From: Hypericum androsaemum
Lineage: Eukaryota; Streptophyta; Magnoliopsida; Malpighiales; Hypericaceae
Assembly: GCA_963995505.1 (NCBI GenBank)
Contig: OZ023187.1
Location: 16,964,584 to 17,028,583, forward strand
DNA: 64,000 nucleotides
Direction: 5' to 3'
Shown here: piece by piece, positions 21,776 through 35,300 of the stretch
Position numbering within the stretch: the first letter of the stretch is position 1
Layout: every line of letters starts with the position of its first letter
The notes under the pieces: model-generated
Databases searched by the model: none
Told to the model about the DNA's origin: nothing
Seen by the model: only the letters and a program-made list of their open reading frames with translations
Program-made: the position numbers and the translations under genes

Positions 21776-23773
21776 AGTTTTTTTTCCTTTTAAAACATGT
21801 TTAAGATGAATATCCACTACATGGTTTAATTTTTTATAAAATAAAATAATTTTTAAATAACACATACCCGCGAATCGTCCTAATTATGCCTAGTTTTTTA
21901 GTAAGTTCAGAGTTCCATGGATTCTCTCCATTGTCATTCCTATTCCTAACCTTAGACATGAATATTTTCCACGATGTTAGGAACAAGCCTCTAAAATTTC
22001 ACTCCAATTGGACGAGATTTCACTATTGAATTTCACGGACACCATGGACTGCTTCCTGAAATTCGTGAAATTCTTTTATGTTACAACTCAGGTTTCCTCA
22101 TCCTATTCTTTTATATAGAAAATTCTAACCCTAACTTTGTTCAATTGTCATTAGATCACTAATTTTTTTTATAATTGTCCAAATTAATTTTCTGGTTCTC
22201 GCAGTTAGTTATTTACGGATGGTTTTTACAAAGTTTTCCACATCAACTTGCCGTGGTAGTTCTTTAAAACTCCAAAATTAGGAAAAAATTTAAATTGTCA
22301 AACTAATTTATTTTTGAGATTTTGGAGATTCTTTTAATGGGAAACGAGAGAGTGTTGAACTTCATGGATGAAGGGCACAAGGCTCGAATCGAAGAAGAAA
22401 AAACAGCTGGATTTGTCCCGAGAATTATAGCAATGGTTAGAAGGTTTCAGGCTATTTTTTTAAGGTAGATTTTTGTACCACGACAAAGTCAGAATTTAAA
22501 CTCTAGACCTCAAGAATATTTATAAAGTCTTATACTCTTATACTGTTGGAATTGCTATAAGATTTTAGGCTTGTTTGAAGTTAAAGAATTCAGCCAGAAA
22601 AGAAGAAACCAGGCGAGCCCGTGCCAGCTCACGCGGGGACAAAGCGGGTTGTTTGATCATGCTGACGTCAGCATGACATGTGTATTTATTTTTCGTCTTT
22701 AATACAGCTTCCTTCCTGATTTCTATGGTTTCTGACTTCCTAGTATAAATAGCTGATGTAAATCATTTATTGGATAATTGTTATCATACAATGCCAAATG
22801 TTACCAAACTTGCAAGTTCTTCCTCTTGAAGCTAGCCTCTCCACCATTGAAGCTACCTTGTTTTCTTTACGGAGAGGCCCAAGTTTGAACACAGTTGTGA
22901 CACTAGGACTAGGAGAGATAAACAACCCGAATTTTCCCATCGTGATTAGTAATAGCAAACGTGATTTGCAGCCATTCAAAGTCACTAAGTATTTTTTTTT
23001 TACCATCACTAAAAATTTGTCGATGAATTTGAAATTGCAGCAATAAAGAACATTAGAAAGTGCAGTCAATTAGAATCATGGCCTCTTCAAATCTCAGGCA
23101 AGGAAATTGTACAAATATTAAAAGACCCAATATATAGTGGAATGTGGAAACATAATGCACTAAACGTAACAAGTATTGGTCGTTGTTTTTGGGTATTGTT
23201 TAATTCAAGGGAATGATGAAGAATTGGTTTCTTCTTCTTCTTTTCATGTATTGTTTGAACGCGGTGAGATCAATGATTATGTTGGTTGACCGTGTTCGTT
23301 AAAACTTTGTAGTTCTTTTTCCAATGTGATTTGCACTGTAATTGGCCTTTTCATGCCAATTGACATTTGATCTAGGGCAAGGAGATTGGGGATAGAGGGA
23401 CTTCAACCCTCGCGATTTATAAAGTCAACAGATTTTCTCTTACTAACGCGTGTTTGTGAGAATTTGACAGAAAATTAGGGTATCAAATTCAAGACACGTA
23501 CTTTCATTGGCCAATAAAAAAAATCAACTTATATTGTTGGTCGGAAAAAAACTTGTTAGCTGCACCAATTCATTTTAGAGTGGAGTAGAATTATCTACAA
23601 AACATGCATTTTTTGTGGCCTTATTGGTTCATTACCTCAAATTTTTCCAACTCCTCGCAGAAAATGAAGTTTTAATTGACTAGTTCGTTTTGACTTTTGA
23701 GTCTGTTTTGTAAAGGTTAGAATGAGAACTTTAGCATGGAGATTAGATTCAGATTCAAACTATTGAAGAAGAG

Positions 23774-23822
<49 letters not shown>

Positions 23823-24260
23823 AAAAAATGGGAGAAAGGATATGAGTTGGAATTTTCAAATCTGTTAACAATCAATTAGGTGAGATCTTCTGGCATAAAC
23901 GAAATATGTGGGATCTGCCGGTTGAAAAACAAAGAAAAATTTAGCATTTTTCTGACAAAGGTCATTTAGCCTATGGAGGAGCAAATAATTAGTATCCAAA
24001 AATAAGAGAAAGCATATAATTTAATTTAAGAGTACTCTCTTGATAGTATCTTTTATATTCGTAAAATTTGAACTCGAATTTTTTTTTAACACTCTTAAGC
24101 ACCAAATCTTATTGTGTACCTACCACAAAGTTGATTGTCGAAATAAACGTGTATACTTTTTCTTGGTTGATACTTGGAATCTTCTTTTGGTGGAGAACAC
24201 ACGGTAATATATTAGAACAATCACTTTTTCCTGAATATATCGTTCTTGGTGCTCTGAACT
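21776..24260. other. Receptor flanks and an upstream module, no gene
   Basis: 22290-23595 is a copy of the receptor upstream module (GAGATTTTGGAGATT near 22316, GTTGTGACACTAGGAC near 22894, TTGGTCGGAAAAAAACTTGTTAGCTG near 23540). The part 22350-22660 resembles 44290-44560 and may derive from a gene I cannot identify. A run of about 22 AT dinucleotides lies at 23777-23820. I find no supported coding sequence. Confidence 0.5.
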
Positions 24261-24269
24261 AGGAAGAGC

Positions 24270-24432
24270 GGGACGGATTTGGTAGGGATTAGCCTAGTGA
24301 TATTAGTTTGCATGTGTAGTGATTGATTTACATGTGGCCGTGATATTGATTTGCCTATGAAGTGGTATTGATTTGCATGTGTAGTCCCCACCTGGGGACA
24401 AATTTTATTTAGTCCCCACACAATCCAGTCTT
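24270..24432. mobile_element. MITE with 9-bp target duplication
   Basis: The 163-bp element sits between two copies of AGGAAGAGC (24261-24269 and 24433-24441). Its ends are imperfect inverted repeats: GGGACGGATTTGG at the left, and on the other strand from the right AAGACTGGATTGTGTGGGGAC. The interior repeats GATATTGATTTGCATGTG-like phrases, also seen inverted in the element at 48326-48578. It interrupts a receptor relic. Nine-base duplications fit a Mutator-type family. Confidence 0.78.
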
Positions 24433-25556
24433 AGGAAGAGCACCCAACCTATAGTTCTTAGAACTCTCTTCCAATCAGTTTTCAGGAAAGTTACACGATG
24501 AAATTGGGAATTTGAATGTGTTTTATCTTAACCTCGGTGGCAATCAGCTTTCAGGAAAAATTTCATCCAAAATTAGAGAGCTTCATGACATTGAAACATT
24601 AGCAAGTTCCAACAAGTTCTATGGAGCCATTCCCAAAAAGATTGTTGATTGCTCCAAACTATTGTTCTTAAAAATCAGCAAAAATTAACTTGGACATAGA
24701 ATCCCTCCAGAGCTAAGGAGCTTGGCCACTTTGGAAGGCTTTGACCTTAGCCACAATTTTCTTGAAGAAGAGATCCCTGCAGAGTTGGACAACCTACAAA
24801 TCCTAGAAACCTTAATCTTTCTCACAACAAATTGTCTGGTAAAATCCCTGCCAATTTTTCTGGATTTTTTAGTTTGACAATGGTGGACCAATTTTTTTTA
24901 AGGGGAAATCCTTCAACCAATTAGAGGGTCATGTCCCAGATCTCAAAGCTTTTCGCAATGGTTCGTTTGAAGCAGTTAGAAACAACAAAAGCTTGTGTGA
25001 AAACATCACTAGGTTGGAGCCTTGCGGCTTTCCCACACTCATAATCCCAAAAAACATCAACACAAAATTGTAATTAATATTTGTCCCCATTTGTGTATCT
25101 CTTGTTCTCTTACTTGTTGGATGCTACTCCATCTATAAGAGATATGGAAGCAAAAAGCAAGAGAAGGGGGAGTTAGGTTTCAAAGATCTTTTTACAATAT
25201 GGGGCCACGACGATGGGCTACTCTACAAGAATCTTATCGAGGCTGTTGAAAAATTTGATCCCAAGTATTGCATTGGGGCAGGACTCAGGAGGGCAGTGGC
25301 GGAGCCACGTTTATGGGAGTGGGGGCAATTGCCCCCACTTAAAAAAATTTTGTTTGATAATTAGTATATTTTTTAATGTATGTCCCCACAAAAATTAGAA
25401 ATTGACCCCACAAAAAAATTAATCTATCTAAAAATTGAAACTAGAATACTAATCTGTACCATTATAAAATTATATTACCCCCACTCTCGAAATTTTCTGG
25501 CTCCGCCCCTGCAAGAGGGTATGGAACTGTTTACAAAGCCACATTGCCAACGAGTC
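24433..25556 (+). pseudogene. MIK2-type receptor relic, LRR end to kinase glycine loop
   Basis: The reading begins in the LRRs at the same point as [15 protein letters not shown] in the intact copies and passes through LRRs, the membrane span and the juxtamembrane region ([21 protein letters not shown], near 25223). It ends after TVYKATLPT near 25553, so most of the kinase is missing. Stops and frameshifts are frequent (for example TAA in the LRRs near 24685). A 218-bp MITE (25294-25511) sits in the glycine loop. Confidence 0.85.
25294..25511. mobile_element. hAT-type MITE (Tip100-like ends)
   Basis: Begins CAGTGGCGGAGCCACG and ends TGGCTCCGCCCCTG, an inverted terminal repeat close to those described for Tip100-type hAT elements. 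Flanking 8-mers are CAGGAGGG (25286-25293) and CAAGAGGG (25512-25519), one mismatch, the length expected of hAT. Confidence 0.85.
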
Positions 25557-26514
25557 ACATATTTGTTGTGATTCATTCTTAAACTCAAATCCGATTCACA
25601 TGCCATTTGTTCGCGTCGTGTATTTGGTTTTACACGACTGGGCAATGCTTCCCGTTATGTTGTTTGTCGTCCAGGAGGTGTTTGGTTGGAGCATGGACCA
25701 TTCCTCTGCTTTCTGGTTTTTATATCCTTCCACTTTCATGCATCGGAAGACCTTACTTGCTTTGTAAGTTTATGGGATCAATCTTATTTGACTATAGTGT
25801 CATAAGGGGAATTGTTGTAACAACAACAGCAGACCATACGATGAACCTGCTTTGCAATTATCATAAAATTTTTCATGCTAAACCCAAATTTGTATTGGTG
25901 GAGTTTCTACGTTTATAAATCTATCCGAAAAAAGGCTACAATCAAAATTCTTTAGTTGCTTTTAACTTCTATCACAATCCAAGTCATGTCAATAGATCCC
26001 CAAAGAGAAGGAAAAAATTACACGATCTTACCTGTACATAGGGGAGATGCAGAACTCAATCCGGTTTGAGATTCGGTTCAATTCATTAGAAATTTGATTC
26101 GTCAAAAATTCAATTAGAATTTTCCGGAGAGCAATCTAATATGGTTCAAAATACTCTCAATTTGTTGATTCCACATATTATTTGAAGAATAAGAAATTCA
26201 ATTCAATTCGTCAAATTATGTATAAAAAATTTTAAAAAAAGAAAAATTGTAAAGAAGGGAGAATAGGAGGAAAATAAAATACTGTTCAAATTTGAATTCG
26301 ATTGTTCATAATTCGTATTGAAATATGTTCTTTGTACGAATTAAATACTGTTCAAATTTTTAATTCAAAAATTGAAAAATTATATTTCGAACTCAAATAG
26401 TGATCACCCATATATATATATATATATAATGAAATTCACTGGTCCTTCTGAAAAATATCTTGGGCTTGGAATGGTGGCGTATGCTAGCAAAAGAAAGAAA
26501 TACGAAATTCACAG
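25557..26514. other. Unidentified intergenic DNA
   Basis: A 103-codon open frame at 25607-25918 has no recognisable motif. Part of its start (GTGTATTTGGTTTTAC) recurs near 46380, beside another receptor relic, so it is more likely repeat than gene. A (TA)n run lies at about 26411-26429. Confidence 0.35.
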
Positions 26515-26640
26515 TCCTTGGCAATTTACGTAATCGATCCAAAATCACTTAAAATGTGTCACGCAGCGGCTGGCTTTTCGCGCTTGCTTGTCTCCACGTC
26601 AGCCTTTGAACGCCCTTCCGTTCCTTGAAACGACGTCACG
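26515..26640 (+). promoter_or_regulatory. ACGT-rich upstream block of the receptor at 26848
   Basis: Contains CCACGTCAGC and GAAACGACGTCACGG, with ACGT and TGACG cores that plant bZIP factors commonly bind. The block is shared with 3950-4100 and 62040-62200. Here it lies about 210-330 bp before the ATG, which is a plausible promoter position. Function is inferred from motif and position only. Confidence 0.4.
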
Positions 26641-26847
26641 GACTACTCATCTCTTTGTTGTTTTCCTTGAAATTTTCTTTAGGTGGAACACAGTCGCATT
26701 TTTTCCAATTTCGAGTTGAAGAAGGCCGATTCCATAAATTAGATGCGAATGGTAAGGAGTGGTATCCACCATCCAAGTCTACCGTCTATCTTTGTTGTAA
26801 CACTTTACTGCTAAATTAGTTCCTCCTTTTACACAACACAAAAAACA

Positions 26848-29800
26848 ATGTCCAAATTTTCTCCCAATCCTCTCCAGCGTCCCCAAGCTGTAACTATCTT
26901 AGTGTCTTTCCATGTCGTCGTCTTCCTCTTCTTCTTTGTTTCCTGTTGTTTTGCTACTCCTGAAACCGATCAGGCAACAGTAGAAGCAAGATCCCTTCTT
27001 AGATGGAGAGCCAGCCTTGATTCCCACAGCCAGTCTGTTCTGTCTTCTTGGGAAGCTAATACCAACCATTGTACCAGCTGGTACGGTGTCGGTTGCAGTT
27101 TCGGAGCTACAAGAAGTGTCACCAACATCACCCTGGAAAGTTGTGGCTTGAAAGGTACCCTCCACACCCTCCACTTCTTGTCCTTCCCCAACCTACTCCA
27201 ACTCGAGCTCTTTAACAACTCCTTCTACGGGTCTATCCCTCCCATGATCTCTAATCTTTCCAAGCTCAATTACCTTGGATTGGAGTTCAATCATTTCACA
27301 GGACGCATCCTTCACGACATCGGAAAACTTGCCTCACTTACTTCTCTTGGTTTAAGTAACAATTTTCTCACTGGTTCGATTCCCTTTTCCATTGTCAACT
27401 TGCACAACTTAACTGGTCTTTATCTTTGGGGAAATGAAATTGCCGGCGTCATACCAGCCGAGATTGGCAACTTGAGATGTCTCACTGAACTTGATTTGTC
27501 AACCAATAAATTATCCGGATCAATTCCACCTTCAATAGGCAACTTGACAAAACTTTCGTGGCTACATCTTTCTCAAAACAATTTGTCGAATGCCATTCCT
27601 CAGGAAATTGGTATGTTGACATCTCTATATGAGTTTGACTTGAGTCATAATCTACTCACAGGTGCTATTCCATCTTCTATAGGCAACTTAACAAAGTTAT
27701 CCATTTTCATACTTGAGAACAATTACCTCACCGGAAGTCTCCCATCAGATCTCAACAATCTTCATCACCTACAAACATTCCGCATATACAATAACAACTT
27801 GAGAGGGTATTTACCAAAAAATATATGTCTTGGTGGTCAACTTCAATTCTTCTCCGTAAATAATAATTTTTTAATTGGCCCAATCCCACAAAGCGTGAGA
27901 AATTGCAGCAGCTTGTTAAGAGTCCACCTTGAGCGAAACTTATTCATTGGGAACATATCTGAAGCTTTCAGTATACACCCTCACTTGTACTACATGGACT
28001 TGAGCCACAACCATTTTTATGGTGAGTTGTCACGGAAGTGGGAAAAGTTTCGTAATCTCTCAACAGTTAAACTAGCCAACAATAATATCTCTGGCCAAAT
28101 ACCATCTCAATTAGGAAGAGCACCAAAACTGCAGTACCTGGACCTCTCTTTCAATCAGCTTTCTGGAAAGATACCAGAAGAACTTTCTAATTTGAATGTG
28201 TTCTATCTTAACCTCAGTGGCAATCAGCTTTCAGGAGAAATTCTCGCCCAAATTGGAAAGCTTCATGACATGGAAACACTAGATCTATCTTCCAATAAGT
28301 TTCATGGAGCCATTCCCAAACAGATTGGTAACTGCTCCAAACTATTGTTCTTGAACCTCAGCAGAAATCAAATTGCAGATCAAATTCCTCCAGAAATGGG
28401 GAGTTTGACCGTGTTGGAAAGTCTCGACATTAGCCAAAATTTTCTTAAAGAAAGGATCCCTGCAGAGTTGGGCAACCTACAAAGCTTAGATACCTTGAAT
28501 CTATCTCACAACCAGTTGTCTGGTAAAATTCCAACCAGCTTTACTGGATTGTTGGGTTTGATGACGGTGGATATCTCTTTCAATCAGTTGGAGGGCCCTC
28601 TTCCTAATGTCAAAGCTTTTCACAAGGCTACGTACCAAGCAGTCAGAGACAACAAAAACTTGTGTGGTAATATTACCGGCTTAGAGCCATGCAACTCAGT
28701 CACAACTGATAAACATCGTGGAAGAGTTGTAATTATTGTTGTTCCTGTTGTTGTGCTGTTTGCTCTCTTCCTCGTTGGATGCTATGGAATCTATAGGAGA
28801 AATAGGAGTAAATATCTCAAGAAGGGGGAGCCGAAGTTTGAAGACCTTTTTGCCATATGGGGCCACGATGGAGAAATGTTATACAAGAATCTTATCGAGG
28901 CTGTTGAAGAATTCGATCCCAAGTATTGCATTGGGGCAGGAAGCTATGGAACTGTTTACAAAGCCAAATTGCCAACTGGTCGCGTGGTTGCTCTGAAGAA
29001 AATGCATGAGCCACAAGGTGATGATGGAATTTCAAGCTTGAAAGCCTTCAGGAGCGAGATCCGGATGTTGACTGGCATCCGACATCAAAACATTGTGAAG
29101 CTCTATGGTTACTGCTCCAATCCCAGACACTCGTTCTTAGCATATGAGTTTGTGGAGAGGGGAAGCCTTAGATCCATCTTGAGCAGTGAGGAGGACGCCT
29201 CAAAATTGGGTTGGATGGAGAGAATCAACGTCATCAACGGGATGGCCAAGGCATTGTCTTACATGCACCATGACTGTTCTCCTCCGATAATTCATCTAGA
29301 CATCTCTAGCAACAATGTTCTTTTGGATGAGGACTATGAGGCACATGTCTCTGACTTCGGCACGGCAAGGCTCTTGTTACCTGATTCTTCCAATTGGACA
29401 TCATTTGCCGGAACATTTGGATACGTAGCTCCAGGTATGTCAATTCCAATCTTAATATCATTGGCACTGATTTAATTGTTCATAAAGGTGTAATTGACAA
29501 GAATATTTATTTTGTAGAGTTGGCATATACAATAAAGGTGAATGAAAAGTGTGATGTCTATAGCTTCGGCGTGGTGGCACTGGAACTCATAATGGGAAAA
29601 CATTCAGGTGATCTCATATCAGCTCTTTCAACCTTGGCAGCAAAAATGCGTGCATCAACTTCGCACTCTTCGCCTCCTCCAACTGACCATAATACTCTCT
29701 TTAAGGACGTGATCGACCAGCGCCTCTCTCTGCCAGAGGACAGAATCTCAGAGGCTGTGGTCTATGCAACAAGGATTGTGTTTGCTTGCTTGAATCATGA

Positions 29801-29966
29801 TCCGAGGCTTCGGCCAACGATGAGACAAGTCAGTTTAGAGCTAATCACACCGTGGCCCTACTCCACAATAACTGAGTGGCCTCCCATGAGCAAGGACTTC
29901 CCCTTAATCACTTTAGCGGACTTGCTTCCACGTTGCGGAATGCATCAGGAGGTGATTAGTGGCTAA
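26848..29966 (+). CDS. MIK2-like: MIK2-type LRR receptor-like kinase, apparently intact
   Basis: Exons 26848-29434 and 29518-29966, intron GT-AG, joined product 1011 aa. Order: signal peptide with a hydrophobic core ([12 protein letters not shown]); LRRNT; about 20 LRRs of the GxIPxxIGNLxxLxxLxLxxN type; membrane span around residues 626-648 ([19 protein letters not shown]); kinase from about 689. The glycine loop is [11 protein letters not shown], the ATP lysine is K717, and DFG is at about 836-838. The exon junction restores APE ([20 protein letters not shown]). The HRD arginine is leucine (HLD, residues 816-818, CTA), so this copy belongs with non-RD kinases if active. MIK2 family members sense peptides at the cell surface. 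The ectodomain-to-kinase linker differs from the other two long copies. Confidence 0.93.
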
Positions 29967-30524
29967 GTTCACTTTGGTCACTGGGAGATATTTGCTAGTT
30001 ACCAACCAGCCCTATGCACTGTATCTTTCCTTTTTTTTTTGTTCTTCGGTCCATTATCATATATAAGCTTTAATTGTTATTTCAGCTTGTAACTAGACCT
30101 GAGGGCAGAATAGTAAATAGGAATTAGCTGGGTGCCCTCCCCTAACTTCTATACTATATACTATAAAACATGCTTCATGTTTGTCGCCACCTCCTATCCT
30201 TCTGAGACCAAACAAATTTTCCATTCGAATCCTAATTTCCAAATAGAATCCTTATTGTCCACTCCCAAAATTAAAACCTTAGTCCTTCGGAGCAACTCTA
30301 GCACCTTCACCTCCCAAAATTAAATTATTGATGAAGAATGATTGAACCGTTTGACAAGTATAAGATAGGGATAGGAATTGAGTTTGAAGTAACCACTGTC
30401 TTAACCCCCCCATTGTAACAAAACATTCCACCTATAAAATTTTTTTTTGAACCTTTAGAACTCGAAACTTCCCATAGATAAAGATAGGAATAAAGGGCAA
30501 ATAACCACTTACAATCCAATAATC
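29967..30524. other. Receptor 3' flank and a scrap of the intergenic unit
   Basis: 29967-30160 is the standard receptor trailer. 30230-30365 matches the start of the intergenic unit (CCTCCCAAAATTAAATTATTGATG). Nothing coding is seen. Confidence 0.5.
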
Positions 30525-30990
30525 TTTCCCGTCCAATTCCACCTTGAATAGGCAACTTGACAAAACTATCCTTTCTCTTTACCAACAAGTTGTCGAGTGT
30601 TTCCTTTCTATTTCTATATCTCTAGTTGAACTTTATTTGTATGACAATAATCTAACATGTTCCATCCCTGCTTCTATAGGAACATGCATAACTTGTCCAT
30701 TCTTTATCTCTGGGGAAATAGAATTTTGGGTACTATACCAGCACAGGTTGGAAACTTAACATCTCTCACTGAACTTGGCATGTCATTTAATAACTTATCT
30801 TGACCAATTCCACCTTTTATAGGCAACTTTCGATCTCGCTCTTGACAACAATGGCATCACCGGATGTCTTCCATCAGAACTTAACAATTTGCATCACCTA
30901 CAATACTTCCTCATATTTAATAACAGCTTATGAGGATACTTACCGCACAATGCATGTCTTGGTGGTCAACTTAAATTCTTCAGCGGAGAA
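30525..30990 (+). pseudogene. LRR fragment of a MIK2-type receptor
   Basis: Patches match the LRR region of the intact copies: CCACCTTGAATAGGCAACTTGACAAAACT near 30540, then segments equivalent to GTIPAQVGNLTSLTELGMS and [14 protein letters not shown]. Indels and stops break the frame, and no signal peptide, membrane span or kinase is present. It ends next to the 3' exon of the minus-strand FAX-like gene. Confidence 0.8.
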
Positions 30991-31990
30991 AATAATATGT
31001 TCTCATTACAGTCAATGTGGGGTGGTAGGCCATGTAAGAATCAACATGCACCCATGAATCCACCTTCACTTCATCACTCTGACTTGATGGGTATGTGATT
31101 TCCACTGGTGGGCAATTTATACAGACAGAAAGCAGTCATCAGAACACTGCAAGAGAAGTCGACAAAGTAAAGTGACCAAGGTGGCAAGACAGATCCAAAA
31201 TTCAAACTACGCAACAACCAAAAAGATTATATTTTCTGCATTGATGTGCAATAATAAGGCATACTTGAATTCATCCAGGTTAAAGCACAAATCAATATTG
31301 CAAAGAAGGTCGCGCAAAGATGCAAGCATAAATGAAAAAAGTGGAAAATGCGGGAACTGCTTAGGTTACCTGATCCCAGCAACAATACCAGCCGGCATTA
31401 TCTTAGATGTTTGCGAGTAACGTTGTCCCATCACTAATGTTAGCAAAGTGGCACAAACTGTTCCAAATGGTACCGCATCAGTAGAAAATACTATGTTTCA
31501 AATCTCAAATAGCAGAGGCCAACAGAAAGGAACATCAATCAATATTCTCTCGGCAAGAAACAGCTCATCTTGATAACAAAACACACCAAAACCTTGCAGC
31601 TATATTCAACTTCTTTTCCGGATCACCAAATTAAAAGGTCGAGCCCATCCATCAATACATCGAACCAGAGAGTGCAACTCACAAGCCACCTAAGCTAACA
31701 ACAATTTAGAATAGCAGGATCCCCTTATCAAATATCTAGTAAAATTTCCAATCATGGAAAGCAATGTAAAGTTCAAGTCTTTCCCTCTCGGCCAGCTCAC
31801 CATAAACTTCTGAAGTAAAAACATAACAAGGCCAGTATAATACACAAGAAAGGAAGAAAAAAGGAAGAAGCTTTACCATACGGGCAGGTACGAGCAAAAA
31901 GTATAATTATATTCAACTCTTTCCCTCTCAGCCAGCCCAAGTCACACTAAACCACGCATCAACCCTACCTAAATCTTACAATAACCAACC

Positions 31991-32263
31991 TGTTGAGAAA
32001 TAAGATCGAAACGAGTAAAACACGAGACACAAGAATTACGTGGAAACTCCAAGACGGGGAGAAAACCACGGGCAAAGGAGAGTCGTCCACTATGTGAGTC
32101 CAATCGGTTACAAGACCTCCGTGAGGGTTCTCTCTACCTCACAACTCTCAACTAGTACAAATAAGACCTAGGCATAGGTCGTATATATATAGGAGACTAG
32201 TACTCTATTCTGATCAGGAAATAGAGCCCTACTCTAATTAAAAATTTGGAACAATCCCTAACA
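31991..32263 (-). repeat. 3' LTR of the copia element
   Basis: TGTTGAGAAA to CCCTAACA, 273 bp. It contains a CGTATATATATAGG tract. The paired LTR is at 36938-37210. Confidence 0.95.
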
Positions 32264-32345
32264 AATCTCCACCTTGGACCAAATTCTATGACTCCAACTT
32301 TAACGTTTCTCCACCTTCACCATCAGCCCCTAAGGGCAATCAGCA

Positions 32346-35300
32346 TCAAGCATGAACACCGACCAAGTCCAAGCAATGCTCGAACTTAGTACCAGAAAGC
32401 GGCTTCGTCAACATGTCTGCAGGGTTGTCCTTTGTACCCACCTTGCTCACAACAATGTCGCCTTGAGCAACATGCTCCCGAATGAAGTGGTACCTCACAT
32501 TAATGTGCTTTGTCCTCTCATGATACATAGCATCCCTTGTGAGATGGATAGCACTTTGACTATCACAGTACATTGTACTGACCTGCAGCTTCTCACAGAT
32601 TTCACTGAAGAAACTTTTCAACCAGATAGCCTCCTTCACACCTTCAGTTATAGCCATGTACTCTGCCTCAGTGGTAGACAACGCCACTGTTGCCTGTAGA
32701 CAAGCTCTCCAACTGATAGCACATCCTCCAAGAGTGAAGACATATCCAGACAAGGACCTTAACTTATCAAGATCTCCAGCATAATCTGAATCAACGAAAC
32801 TAACAACTCCATCACTGGTGCGTCCAAACTGTAGACACACGCCCTTGGTACCCTTCAAGTACCTCATAATCCACTCCACTGCTCTCCAATGACCTTCTCC
32901 AGGATTTGCCATAAACCTGCTAACGACACTCACAGCATAGGTCAAATCCGGGCGTGTGCAAACCATAGCATACATCAGAGAACCAACAGCATTGGAGTAT
33001 GGAACACCAGACATGTAATCGACCTCAGCAGCTGACTGTGGAGATAAGGCAGACGAAAGCTGAAAATGTGTACCAAGAGGAGTACTCACAGGATTACCAG
33101 TCACATCAAACCTGTCAAGTACCTTTTCAATGTAACTCTCCTGGCTCAGAAATAATTTCCTTGCTCCTCTATCTCTGGCAATCTCCATGCCAAGAATCTT
33201 CTTAGCAGGACCCAAATCTTTCATCTCAAACTCGCTACTCAACAGAGCTTTGAGCTTCCTCACCTCTCCTTTGTCACTGGCAGCAATTAACATGTCATCC
33301 ACATACAGGAGCAAATAAACTTGGGAACCGTCGCGTAGCCTTTTCAGGTAAACACAACTATCATACTTGCTCCTCTCATAACCATGAGAAATCATAAAAG
33401 AATCAAACCTTTTATACCACTGCCTCGGAGACTGCTTAAGGCCATACAGGGACTTCTTCAACAAGTACACATGGTCTTCTTTGCCTTCAACATGAAAACC
33501 TTCAGGCTGTGCCATATAAATCCGCTCCTCAAGCTCTCCATTCAAGAAAGCTGTCTTCACATCAAGCTGTTCAAGCTCAAAATCCTGCATAGCAACAATA
33601 CCAAGAAGAGAACGAATCGAGGTATGCTTCACAACTGGTGAAAACACCTCATTAAAGTCCACACCAGGAATCTGACTATATCCTCTAGCCACTAGCCTAG
33701 CCTTGTATCTAGGCTCTTCAACTCCAGGTATACCATCCTACTTCTTGAATACCCACTTGCAACTGACAACCTTCTTATCCTTAGGCAGCTTAGTAATCTC
33801 CCAAGTCTTGTTCTTGTGAAGAGATTCCATCTCTTCCTCCATAGCAACCAACCATCTAGCAGAGTCTTTCGACTTCACAGCATCTGAGTAACTAGACGGT
33901 TCTTCACAGCTATCAACTTCTTCTGCCACATTCAGGGCAAAAGCAATAATATCAGCCTCACCCAACTTCTGTGGAGGCCTGATAATTCTTCTGGGCCTGT
34001 CTCTAGCAATAGAATACGCTGGCTCCCTCTCAACTGTGCCAACATTCTCAGCTTCATCAGACAATGCACTATGAGTAGGACCATGGCAATCAACATCACG
34101 GAAGGAACTCGCTTCTGGATCATCATCAAACTCCACCTGCACTTTTGACTTTTGCAAGTCCACACTTGGAGCACTGGAAATACCAGGTGAAGAAACATCC
34201 TCCCTCTTACTCAGCATGTCTGTCTCTTTGAAAATAACATTCCTACTCAACAAGACCTTAGACAGCTCGGGACACCACAACTTGTATCCCTTCACTCCAG
34301 AAGCATAGCCAAGGAAGATACATTTCACAGATCTTGGCTCTAACTTGCCATTATTCACATGAGCATAGGCAGGGCATCCAAATATCTTCAAATCAGCATA
34401 ATTAGGAGGATTTCTAGACCACAATTCTTCAGGTACCTTGCCATCAAGTGATGCATGAGGTGAACGATTGACAAGATGACAGGCAGTAGAAGCAGCTTCA
34501 GCCCAAAACGACTTAGGCAAACCAGCATTTAACAGCATACAACGAATTTTCTCCAACAAAGTTCTGTTCATTCTTTCAGCGACTCCATTCTGTTGAGGTG
34601 TACCAGGGATTGTCTTATGCCTGACAATACCCTCATTCTTGCAGAACTCATCAAACCAACTAGAGCAAAACTCCAATCTATTGTCTGTACGGAGATGCTT
34701 GACATCTCTCCCAGTCTGCTTCTCAATCATAGTCTTCCACTGCTTGAAAGTGACAAAGACATGATCCTTGCTCTTCAAGAAGAACGCCCACACCTTCCTC
34801 GAATAATCATCAATAATAGTCAGCATATACTTGGAACCATTCTTTGTTGCAACTTGAGACGGTCCCCAAAGATCAGAATGAACATAGTCAAGTTATTCCT
34901 TTGTAGTGTGCACACCTTTCTGAAAACTGACTTTCTTCTGCTTGCCAAACACACAGTGCTCACAAAATTCCAGCTTTCCAATACCCTGTCCACATAATAA
35001 TCCTCTCCTATTCAGCTCGGTCATGCCTTTCTCACTCATGTGACCAAGTCGCATATGCCACAATGAGGTATTCTCAGAATCTGTCAACGAGCCAGATGCA
35101 GCAGCAGCAGTCCCTGTAACTGTAGAACCCTGCAAAACGTACAGATTTCCAACCTCCTTTTTGGCTCTCATATGCACTAATGAGTTCTTACTCACACGAA
35201 GAACTCCACCTTCTCCGGTATACTTGTACCCCAATGTATCAAGGGTACTCAACGAAATCAAGTTCCGCTTCAAATCAGGGATATGCCTCACATTCATCAA

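Noticed and set aside
25607..25918. 103-codon open frame with hydrophobic residues
   Set aside because: No motif, no support from a paralog, and its start is shared with repeat DNA near 46380.
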